DNA of 64,000 nt from Moraxella ovis. Lineage in GTDB: Bacteria; Pseudomonadota; Gammaproteobacteria; Pseudomonadales; Moraxellaceae. The DNA lies in contig NZ_UGPW01000001.1 of NCBI RefSeq assembly GCF_900453105.1, positions 1,054,001 to 1,118,000 on the forward strand. The letters run 5' to 3'. This document shows, one piece after another, positions 42,577 to 50,296 of this stretch (position 1 is its first letter; each line of letters begins with the position of its first letter). Below the pieces are notes generated by a model. It saw only the letters and a list, made by a program, of their open reading frames with translations. It was not told the origin of the DNA and made no database searches. The position numbers and the translations under genes are program-made.

Positions 42577-44873
42577 AGGATATTAGTAAGATTAACGATG
42601 AACAACTAGCTAGGTATGTTGATTCAGGCGAATTAGAGAAAGATGTTAAAGAGCAAACGAAGAAAGTAAGACTCACTAAATGGAAGAAAGAACCTACACT
42701 ACAACAGTTAAAGCATGACTTCACACAGGCACAGTATTCACAAAGTACTCATGTAGGTAATATCAATAAATGGGATACATTGTATGATGCACCTAAGAAA
42801 CCAATGGATAAAAGAAGAGGTAGTAGGGTTGAACCTAAACTGGTTAGGAAGCAAGCTGAATGGAGATGTCCTGCACTATCTGAACCATTCCTAGCTACAT
42901 ATAATTTATTTGAAGTTAAACCACTAACCCATGAAGATACTCAAAGAGCTAAGCAGAATAGTTTAATTCTTAATAGACAGTTTAATACTGAACTTAATAA
43001 AGTAAGTTTGGTAGATAAAATTATTCGAGGTGTTGTTAAACAAGGTACAGTCATCGTACGTGTAGGTTGGGAATTTCAAGAAGATAAAGTTAAAGAAAAG
43101 GTAATGCAGTTTCAATATATGCCTGTACAAGATGAGCAAATGATGCAACAAGTACAAGCACAATATGAAGAACTAGCACATCTACAACAACAGTATCCTG
43201 ATAGCTATGAGCAGTATGATGAAGCTATTAAAGCAGGGTATGAGATGAGTCAAGAACAAGGTCAATTACTGATTGCTCAACCTGTAGGAGAGATAGAACA
43301 AGAAGTAGTCAAACCTATTATTAATAGACCTACTGTGGAAGTATGCAATCTAAAGAACATTTATATTGACCCTACTTGCCAAGGTGATTTAGATAAAGCA
43401 CAGTTTGTTATTCATAGTTATGAATCTAGTCTTAGTGAATTACAAAGAGTAGGTTACTACCAGAATCTAGAGTTTATTAAACATAGAGAAGAGATGGGTG
43501 GTTTTGACCATGATAAAAGTGACGATGCCAAGACTTTTACTTTTCAAGATAAAGCAAGACAGAAGCTAATTGTATATGAGTATTGGGGTTATTGGGATAT
43601 TGATGGTACAGGTGATACTAAACAAATTATTGCTACTTGGGTAGGTGATACTCTTATTAGATTAGAAGAGAACCCATTCCCTGATAAGAAAGTACCATTC
43701 GTTGTATTTAATTATATCCCTGAGGAGAACAGTATTTATGGCATCCCTGATGCAGAGCTGTTAGAAGATAACCAAGCGATTGTGGGTGCTGTTACTAGGG
43801 GTATGATTGATTTGTTAGGTAAAAGTGCTAATAGTCAAACAGGTTATTCTAAACAGTTCCTAGATGCTTCTAACAAAGCTAAGTTTAGGAATGGCGAGGA
43901 TTATGAATTTAATCCTAGCTCAGACCCTAGAGTTCATGTATATACACATAAGTACCCTGAGATTCCTGTATCAGCAATGAACATGATTCAAATGATGTAT
44001 TCAGATGCTGAAGCTATTAGTGGTGTTAAAGCATTTAGTGGTAATGGTGGTATTACAGCACAATATCTTGGGGAAACAGCAGCAGGTGCTCGAGGTGTAC
44101 TTGATGCAGTATCTAAGCGTGAGATGTCTATTCTAAGAAGAATCTCTGAAGGCTTCATTGTATTAGGCAAGAAGATTATCTCAATGAATAGTGAGTTCTT
44201 ATCTGAAGAAGAAGTGGTAAGAGTAACTAACAGCCAGTTTGTTAAAGTAAGACGTGAAGACTTGTCAGGCAACTTTGACTTAGTACTTACTATTTCTACT
44301 GCTGAAGCTGATGATGCTAAGGCTAAAGAATTAGCATTTATGTTACAGACTATGGGTAACACTATGGGGCAAGAAGTATCACAAATGATTCTAGCTGAGA
44401 TTGCTGAATTACGTAAAATGCCTGACTTAGCAGAGAAGATTAGAACATACGCACCTGAACCAGACCCAGTACAGCAAAAACTACAAGAACTAGAAGTAGC
44501 TAAACTAGAAGCAGAGATTGCATTACTACAAGCACAAGCACAAGAGAACAGTGCTAAAGCTGAAGTACAATCAGCTAAGGTGAACGTAGAACAAGCTAGA
44601 GCAGCAAGTCTACAAGGAGATGCTGATAATAAAGCATTAGACTTCGTAGAACGTGATAGTGGGGCTAAACACCTACAAGAGCTTGAGAAAGAGCAAGCCA
44701 AACAAGATGGTGCTAATAGATTACAGCAAACCAAGAATCAAGGTGAACTGGATAAACAGATTGCAGGGCATAATCATACATTACTACAACATCATGCAGA
44801 TGTTGAGTTACAACAGCGTTTAGCACAACAACAAGCAATACAGCAATCACAGCAATTACCAACTAAAATTTAA
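42573..44873 (+). CDS. Portal protein (N4 gp59-like)
   Basis: 766 residues from the ATG that overlaps the previous stop. Features of large podovirus portals: RKQAEWRCPALSEPFLATYN near the N-terminus; VSLVDKIIRGVVKQGTVIVR; CNLKNIYIDPTC; EYWGYWDIDGTG; and a barrel-like C-terminal coiled region rich in Gln/Ala (residues 640-766). N4 gp59 is about the same size. Forms the dodecameric DNA gate at one capsid vertex. A 64-nt AT-rich gap follows. Confidence 0.9.
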   Translation: MKDISKINDEQLARYVDSGELEKDVKEQTKKVRLTKWKKEPTLQQLKHDFTQAQYSQSTHVGNINKWDTLYDAPKKPMDKRRGSRVEPKLVRKQAEWRCPALSEPFLATYNLFEVKPLTHEDTQRAKQNSLILNRQFNTELNKVSLVDKIIRGVVKQGTVIVRVGWEFQEDKVKEKVMQFQYMPVQDEQMMQQVQAQYEELAHLQQQYPDSYEQYDEAIKAGYEMSQEQGQLLIAQPVGEIEQEVVKPIINRPTVEVCNLKNIYIDPTCQGDLDKAQFVIHSYESSLSELQRVGYYQNLEFIKHREEMGGFDHDKSDDAKTFTFQDKARQKLIVYEYWGYWDIDGTGDTKQIIATWVGDTLIRLEENPFPDKKVPFVVFNYIPEENSIYGIPDAELLEDNQAIVGAVTRGMIDLLGKSANSQTGYSKQFLDASNKAKFRNGEDYEFNPSSDPRVHVYTHKYPEIPVSAMNMIQMMYSDAEAISGVKAFSGNGGITAQYLGETAAGARGVLDAVSKREMSILRRISEGFIVLGKKIISMNSEFLSEEEVVRVTNSQFVKVRREDLSGNFDLVLTISTAEADDAKAKELAFMLQTMGNTMGQEVSQMILAEIAELRKMPDLAEKIRTYAPEPDPVQQKLQELEVAKLEAEIALLQAQAQENSAKAEVQSAKVNVEQARAASLQGDADNKALDFVERDSGAKHLQELEKEQAKQDGANRLQQTKNQGELDKQIAGHNHTLLQHHADVELQQRLAQQQAIQQSQQLPTKI

Positions 44874-44937
44874 AATAAATTTGGTATTGTACAAATAATT
44901 GTAGTATAAATTCACCGAATAATTAGGAAATAAGATA

Positions 44938-45240
44938 ATGACTGATAAAGAAATACATAAAGTCAATGTAGAAAGGGCTAATCATTTTAGGTTGCTACAA
45001 ACTAATATTAATTTCCAAGCACTGGTACTTGACCATTACTTTAATGGATATGTTCTAGAGTTGCATAACCAACTTAGCGAATACACACGTAACTCTGAAC
45101 AATATAATGAAGTATTAAGAAAGCTAGATGCTATCAGTATTACTAAGTCTTATTTCCTTGGTTTAAAAGAAACAGGGCGATGGTCAGAAGAAGAGTTGCA
45201 CTTTCTAATGATTAACCCTAACGGAGATATAGATGACTAA
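44938..45240 (+). CDS. Small late protein (N4 gp58-like position)
   Basis: 100 residues, helical, with FRLLQTNINFQALVLDHYFN and a C-terminal WSEEELHFLMINPNG. SD AGGAAATAAGATA before the ATG. Overlaps the scaffold gene by 8 bases. No family recognised beyond its conserved place between portal and scaffold. Confidence 0.6.
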   Translation: MTDKEIHKVNVERANHFRLLQTNINFQALVLDHYFNGYVLELHNQLSEYTRNSEQYNEVLRKLDAISITKSYFLGLKETGRWSEEELHFLMINPNGDIDD

Positions 45241-46342
45241 CCTTTATGAACTATCTGATGAAGAACTTGCTAGTCTAGATGTTGCTGAAGTAGAACCTTT
45301 AAACGAAGAAGTCAATGAAGAGACTACAGAAGAAACCAATGTAGATAATCAAGATGCTACTGAGATTGAAACCCCTGCAACGGAAGTAGATGAATCTATG
45401 GGCGGAGATTCTGATACTCATGTGCAAGATGGGGGTGTCATGGAAGAACAAAGCTCAGGGGATGAGCTTGAAGTAGATACTACTGAATCAGAAACCACAG
45501 AAGATAAAGAAGTAGATGTCAATCATCAAGAGTTCTACAATACTCTGACTAAGCCATTTAAAGCCAATGGTCGTGAGTTCCAGATAACGAACCCTAATGA
45601 TATGATTGCACTAATGCAAAAAGGTTTAAACTATTCCAAGAAAATGGAAGAGATGAAACCTAATCTCAATCTGATTAAAACATTAGAACAGTATGGTTTA
45701 ACAGATGAATCTAAATTATCTTACTTGATTGATTTGCATAACAAGAAACCAGAAGCAATCGCTAAGCTAATTAAAGATTCTGAAATTGACTTATACGAGT
45801 TCGATACTGAACAAGCTAATCACTATGTACCCCAAAGTAAAGTAGTGCATAAATCACAGCTTGAGGAAGTAATCTCTGAAGTAGTAGATGCTAATCCAGA
45901 GTTTAATTCAGTATTGAATAGTATATATACAGATTGGGATAATCAATCTAAACAAGCTGTTATTGATAACCCTAACATTCTTAGAATCATTAGCGAACAA
46001 CAAACTAATGGTATCTATGATAAGATTATGAATATCATGGAGTATGAAAAAGCAGTAGGCAGGTTACAGGGAACAGCTTATCTACAAGCTTACAGTGAGA
46101 TTGAAAATAGACTTCTAGGTGGTAGTACAGAAGGTCAAGCATCACAACAACCACAACAGCAAGCCCAAGCATTTACAGCACCAAGACCCAATCAAACTAA
46201 CAATAGTTCAAATACATCTGAGCAAAAACGTAAGGTAGCAAGTCCTAGTACCAATACTACCAAGCCAAGTACAGAAGTTATTGACCCATTGAAAATGTCT
46301 GATGAGGAATTGATTGCATACATGGAAAAACTCAATAAATAA
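45233..46342 (+). CDS. Scaffold-like protein (N4 gp57-like position)
   Basis: 369 residues. The N-terminal 90 residues are strongly acidic and disordered (ELSDEELASLDVAEVEPL), the centre is helical, then a Gln/Thr/Ser-rich linker, and a C-terminal repeat of the opening motif (KMSDEELIAYMEKLNK). Acidic, helical, directly before the capsid gene: typical scaffolding protein layout. The DEEL(A/I) motif at both ends is a curious echo. Confidence 0.7.
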   Translation: MTNLYELSDEELASLDVAEVEPLNEEVNEETTEETNVDNQDATEIETPATEVDESMGGDSDTHVQDGGVMEEQSSGDELEVDTTESETTEDKEVDVNHQEFYNTLTKPFKANGREFQITNPNDMIALMQKGLNYSKKMEEMKPNLNLIKTLEQYGLTDESKLSYLIDLHNKKPEAIAKLIKDSEIDLYEFDTEQANHYVPQSKVVHKSQLEEVISEVVDANPEFNSVLNSIYTDWDNQSKQAVIDNPNILRIISEQQTNGIYDKIMNIMEYEKAVGRLQGTAYLQAYSEIENRLLGGSTEGQASQQPQQQAQAFTAPRPNQTNNSSNTSEQKRKVASPSTNTTKPSTEVIDPLKMSDEELIAYMEKLNK

Positions 46343-46360
46343 TTATAAAAGGATATTAAT

Positions 46361-47518
46361 ATGCACGTTTATGGTAATGAACAGCCACCTGTAGCACTAA
46401 AAGCACAACAACTACAACCTTATGCATTTGAGCGTAAAGCACTCATTGATGCACGTAAAGAGCAGTACTTTGGTCAGCTTTCTAATACTAAAGCCATGCC
46501 TAAGAACTCAGGCAAGACTATTAAGCAATACCACTACCTACCCATCCTAGATGACCGCAACATTAATGATATGGGTCTGGATGCTGCAGGTTCTAAGTAT
46601 GCTAATGGTAACTTGTATGGTTCATCTAAAGACGTAGGCACTATCCCATCTAAGTTCCCAGTACTATCTGAAACTGGTGGTAAAGTGAACCGTGTTGGTG
46701 TTACTCGTAGAACCATCGAATCTAACCTTGAGAAATTTGGTTTTTATACCGATTTCTCTACTGACCTACTGGCAATGGATTCTGATGCAGAACTGCTATC
46801 TCACATTACCCGTGAGCTTATGAATGCTGCTGTAGAAATTCAAGAAGACTTGCTGCAAAAAGACCTTCTAAATGCAGCAGGTACAGTACGTTATGCAGGT
46901 ACAGCTACTAACAATGACACACTAGATGAGACTTCAGTACTTACTTATAATGACCTAATGCGTCTGACTATTGACCTAGATAATGCCCGTTGCCCTAAGC
47001 AAACTACTATCATTACAGGTACTCGTTTAATCGATACTAAGACCATTCCTTCATGTCGTGTAGCTTATGTAGGCTCTGAACTTATCCCTACTCTAGAAGC
47101 TATGGAAGACCTACATAATAGACCAGCCCTAGTACCAGTACAACAATATGCAGCAGGTACTACTGTTCTTAATGGCGAGTATGGTACCATTGCAGGCTTT
47201 AGAATTGTTGTAGTACCTGAAATGATGAAATGGGCAGGTAGAGGTGCAACAGGGCTTAGAGGTACATTCTACGCTACTGGTGGTAAATTTGACGTATTCC
47301 CATTCCTAGTTGTAGGTGGTGATTCATTTGTTGATATTGGTTTCCAGACTGATGGTAAATCAAACAAGTTTAAAACCATCATGAAGAAAGGTGATGAGCT
47401 TGCTGACATGAACAATCCTTATGGTGATGTTGGTTTTAGTTCAATCAAATGGTGGTATGGCTTTATGGCTCTACGTCCTGAATGGATTGGACTAATCAAA
47501 TGTACCGCTAAGCTTTAA
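46361..47518 (+). CDS. Major capsid protein, N4-gp56 family
   Basis: 385 residues, HK97-like fold of the N4-gp56 family. It begins MHVYGNEQPPVALKAQQLQP, with ERKALIDARKEQYFGQL (N-arm helix), KQYHYLPILDDRNINDMGLD (E-loop region), AVEIQEDLLQKDLLNAAGT (spine helix) and a conserved FGQ/GKFDVFPFLVVGGDSF stretch. Codons are richer in C/G and more uniform than neighbours, fitting very high expression. SD AAGGATATTAAT. A perfect 13-bp hairpin follows the stop. Confidence 0.92.
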   Translation: MHVYGNEQPPVALKAQQLQPYAFERKALIDARKEQYFGQLSNTKAMPKNSGKTIKQYHYLPILDDRNINDMGLDAAGSKYANGNLYGSSKDVGTIPSKFPVLSETGGKVNRVGVTRRTIESNLEKFGFYTDFSTDLLAMDSDAELLSHITRELMNAAVEIQEDLLQKDLLNAAGTVRYAGTATNNDTLDETSVLTYNDLMRLTIDLDNARCPKQTTIITGTRLIDTKTIPSCRVAYVGSELIPTLEAMEDLHNRPALVPVQQYAAGTTVLNGEYGTIAGFRIVVVPEMMKWAGRGATGLRGTFYATGGKFDVFPFLVVGGDSFVDIGFQTDGKSNKFKTIMKKGDELADMNNPYGDVGFSSIKWWYGFMALRPEWIGLIKCTAKL

Positions 47519-47531
47519 TGTAAGCTAAAAC

Positions 47532-47560
47532 ATACACCAAGTACGCAGTACTTGGTGTAT
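47532..47560. promoter_or_regulatory. Perfect 13-bp hairpin with GCA triloop after the capsid gene
   Basis: ATACACCAAGTAC / GTACTTGGTGTAT around GCA. No T-run follows, so it may be a processing or mRNA-protecting structure, or a factor-dependent stop limiting expression after the capsid gene. Confidence 0.7.
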
Positions 47561-47590
47561 ATTCTTAAACTAAATAAAGAGAGAACCAAT

Positions 47591-48103
47591 ATGACTGAAG
47601 AAAACAAAACAGAACTACAACTACTTAAAGAGAAAGCAGATTCACTAGGTATTGAGTATAAGTCTAATGTATCAGCTAAGACACTCACTAAGCTTATTAA
47701 AGAATTCGAAGAACAAGAAGAACAAGACGATGGTCTAACAGATAATGAACGTATCAAGCAAACTATTGATGAGGCTACCAAGCTAGTACGTGTAATTATC
47801 ACTCCTATGGATTCTACTAAACGTGATTATCAGGGCGATGTATTCTCAGCAGGCAACTCTGTAGTACCTACCATGACTAAGTACATTCCTTTTGGTGTTG
47901 AGTGGCACGTACCACAGATTATTCTAAATACCATTAAAGAAAAGGTAATGAATAAGTTTATTGCTAAGAAAGATGAACGTGGTCGTGAGTATCGTGAGTA
48001 TCAAGAAGCTAAAGCATACTCTATTCAAGAACTTCCTCCACTAACTAAAGAAGAACTAGAAGAACTGGCTAAATCTCAAGAGATGCGGCAAGCTATTAAA
48101 TAA
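47591..48103 (+). CDS. Virion-type protein after MCP (N4 gp55-like position)
   Basis: 170 residues from the ATG at 47591 (SD AGAGAGAAC); the ORF's earlier start at 47552 lies in the hairpin. The N-terminal 45 residues resemble a LEM/SAP- or HeH-like small helical motif (ELQLLKEKADSLGIEYKSNV, then AKTLTKLIKEF). The middle is beta-rich (VRVIITPMDSTKRDYQGDVF), the end is basic/acidic helical. HeH-type N-termini are common on capsid-associated phage proteins. Confidence 0.6.
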   Translation: MTEENKTELQLLKEKADSLGIEYKSNVSAKTLTKLIKEFEEQEEQDDGLTDNERIKQTIDEATKLVRVIITPMDSTKRDYQGDVFSAGNSVVPTMTKYIPFGVEWHVPQIILNTIKEKVMNKFIAKKDERGREYREYQEAKAYSIQELPPLTKEELEELAKSQEMRQAIK

Positions 48104-48120
48104 GTATAAGGGTATCAAAG

Positions 48121-50232
48121 ATGAGTATTACTATTCCTAACAGTACGATTAATGAAGAATTTAACATTAGTGAATTAACGGAAGTTAATGTTAATGGTAA
48201 TGGTATCTTTGATACCCTAATGCGTTCTGTTAAACTCCATATTAAAGAAGAATGGGATAAGGAACGTATCAGAGACACTGATTATTCCAATGTTTATCTG
48301 GGGGCTTTAAAAGAAATCCTTGGTTTATCTGTACAGTATGCACAGATGAAAACAAAGCTAGGTATTGAGCTCGAAATACTACAAGCTGAATTAGATAAAA
48401 TAAAAGCAGATATTACTTTTGTAGAAAAGCAAGGTAATTTAGTAGACGAACAAGCAAATAGAGAAAGAGCAGAAACTTCAAGAATTACATACGAAGTAGG
48501 TAATAAATTACCTAGTGAAGTTAAGAATATTGAGTCTAATACAGCTATTAATACCAAACAGCTAGATGTACTAGGTAAACAGATTGACAAAGAAACTGTT
48601 GCTACAGATATTCTATCTTACGAGTTGGCACATAAATTACCTACTGAAAAAGCTAGAATAGAATCAGATATTGAAAATACACAATCTAATATTCTAGCTA
48701 CCAAACAACAGATAAAACTAACTGAACAACAAGTAAAAGCAGTTAAAGCAGATACAGACCTAAAAGAAGTAGAATTAGGTAATTTACCTAATAAACTTAC
48801 TCTTGAATCTCAATTACTAGAAGCTAAAGTCAATCATACTGCATCAGAAACAGTATTGGTTACTAAACAAGGTGGTTTGGTAGATAGTCAATCTAACAAA
48901 GAAGATACTGAAACTGCTAAGCTACAGTATGAGATTCAAAATAGATTACCACTAGAAGTATTACATCTACAAGCTGAAACCAGAAGTATAGATGCTAAGA
49001 TTAGAGGTATTGAAGCTGAAACACTACTAGCAGGTCAGCAATTAGAAATTGCCAAAGTAGAGCAACTAATTAAAGGACAACAGGTAGAACTGGCTAAAGT
49101 TGAACAGCAACTTAAAACACAAATGCTAGAACTACAAGAACGTGAAATGGATTTGAAAGAAGCACAGCTACCTATGATTCAAGCTGACGTAGAATTGAAG
49201 AAAGCCCAGCTACCTTTACTACAAAAAGATATAGAAGTTAAAGAACAACAGATTAATTTGGGTGCTGAAGATATTAAATTAAAGAAAGCACAACTTCCTA
49301 TCATGGAAAAAGAACTGGTTATTAAAGATGCTCAAGTTCAAATGTCTGCTGCTGAAGTAGCTATTAAAGAAGCTCAATTACCTATTATGGCTTCTGAAGT
49401 TAAAATTAAAGAAGCTGAAGTTTCATTGAAAGAAGCACAGATTCCTTTATTAAATAAAGATATTGAACTGAAATCCAAACAGTTACTGCTAGCTGATGAA
49501 GATATTAAGACTAAGCAAGCACAATTACCATTAATTACTGAAGAGCTTAAACTTAAACAAGCACAGCTACCTTTAACACAGCAAGAGACTGCATTAAGAC
49601 AAGCAGATGTACAGCTTAAAAATGCACAGCTACCAATTATGACTGAAGAGGTTAGATTGAAACAGAATCAAGTAACACTTGGCGAAAAAGAGCTAGATAT
49701 TAAAGATGCTGAGATTGCCTTGAGTACTGCTGAAGTAAGTTTGAAACAAGCACAGCTACCATTACTACAAAAAGACTTAGTTCTAAAACAAGCACAGCTG
49801 GATTTGAGTGCTAAAGAGCTTGGATTGAAAGAACAACAAATTGCAGTATCTAAATCAGAAGTAGCTATCAGAGCAGAAGAGCTTAAACAAGCACAGTATG
49901 AATTAGCTAATAAACTGCCTGCTGAAGTTAAGAATGTTCAAGCACAGGCTGCATTATATGAACAGAAAAAGATTACTGAAAAAGCACAAGTAGATAATAC
50001 CGTTGTAGGTGCACATTCTGTTATTGATAGAAATAATAAGCTAATTGGAGAACAAGCTAAACAGTTCCAAAAGCAAACACAGATGAACTTATCTAAGATT
50101 ATGGTAGATTCTTGGGTTACTAGAAAGACATCTGATGATGCTACAAGAGCCGATGCTACAAACAAACTAGGCGATGAATATATTGCTAAAGTATTAACAG
50201 AAACTGCTAAACAAGCAGGAATAACACTCTAA
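48121..50232 (+). CDS. Long coiled-coil repeat virion protein (N4 gp54-like position)
   Basis: 703 residues, almost wholly helical. After a 60-residue folded start there are many diverged repeats of a 20-25-residue unit built around K-x-AQLP-(L/I)-(L/M/T)-x-x-(E/D): LKEAQLPMIQADVELKK, LKKAQLPIMEKELVIKD, LKQAQLPLLQKDLVLKQ. About 15 copies span residues 330-600. Apolipoprotein-like amphipathic helices of this kind could form an ejectable tube or membrane-associated rod. In N4 the proteins between capsid and vRNAP include virion internal proteins; role here inferred. A strong terminator follows. Confidence 0.75.
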   Translation: MSITIPNSTINEEFNISELTEVNVNGNGIFDTLMRSVKLHIKEEWDKERIRDTDYSNVYLGALKEILGLSVQYAQMKTKLGIELEILQAELDKIKADITFVEKQGNLVDEQANRERAETSRITYEVGNKLPSEVKNIESNTAINTKQLDVLGKQIDKETVATDILSYELAHKLPTEKARIESDIENTQSNILATKQQIKLTEQQVKAVKADTDLKEVELGNLPNKLTLESQLLEAKVNHTASETVLVTKQGGLVDSQSNKEDTETAKLQYEIQNRLPLEVLHLQAETRSIDAKIRGIEAETLLAGQQLEIAKVEQLIKGQQVELAKVEQQLKTQMLELQEREMDLKEAQLPMIQADVELKKAQLPLLQKDIEVKEQQINLGAEDIKLKKAQLPIMEKELVIKDAQVQMSAAEVAIKEAQLPIMASEVKIKEAEVSLKEAQIPLLNKDIELKSKQLLLADEDIKTKQAQLPLITEELKLKQAQLPLTQQETALRQADVQLKNAQLPIMTEEVRLKQNQVTLGEKELDIKDAEIALSTAEVSLKQAQLPLLQKDLVLKQAQLDLSAKELGLKEQQIAVSKSEVAIRAEELKQAQYELANKLPAEVKNVQAQAALYEQKKITEKAQVDNTVVGAHSVIDRNNKLIGEQAKQFQKQTQMNLSKIMVDSWVTRKTSDDATRADATNKLGDEYIAKVLTETAKQAGITL

Positions 50233-50250
50233 AGCTAATGCTACTATAAT

Positions 50251-50282
50251 AATAACCAAGCCGATAGGCTTGGTTATTTTAT
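50251..50282 (+). terminator. Terminator within the late block
   Basis: 12-bp stem AATAACCAAGCC/GGCTTGGTTATT, GATA loop, TTATT tail, directly before the SD of the next gene. Divides capsid-level from internal-protein expression. Confidence 0.82.
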
Positions 50283-50296
50283 TAAGGAAAGATATT

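Noticed and set aside
43988..44734. 248-residue minus-strand ORF inside the portal gene
   Set aside because: Ser/Cys/Ala-rich shadow of a Gln/Ala-rich coding strand; no SD and no family likeness.
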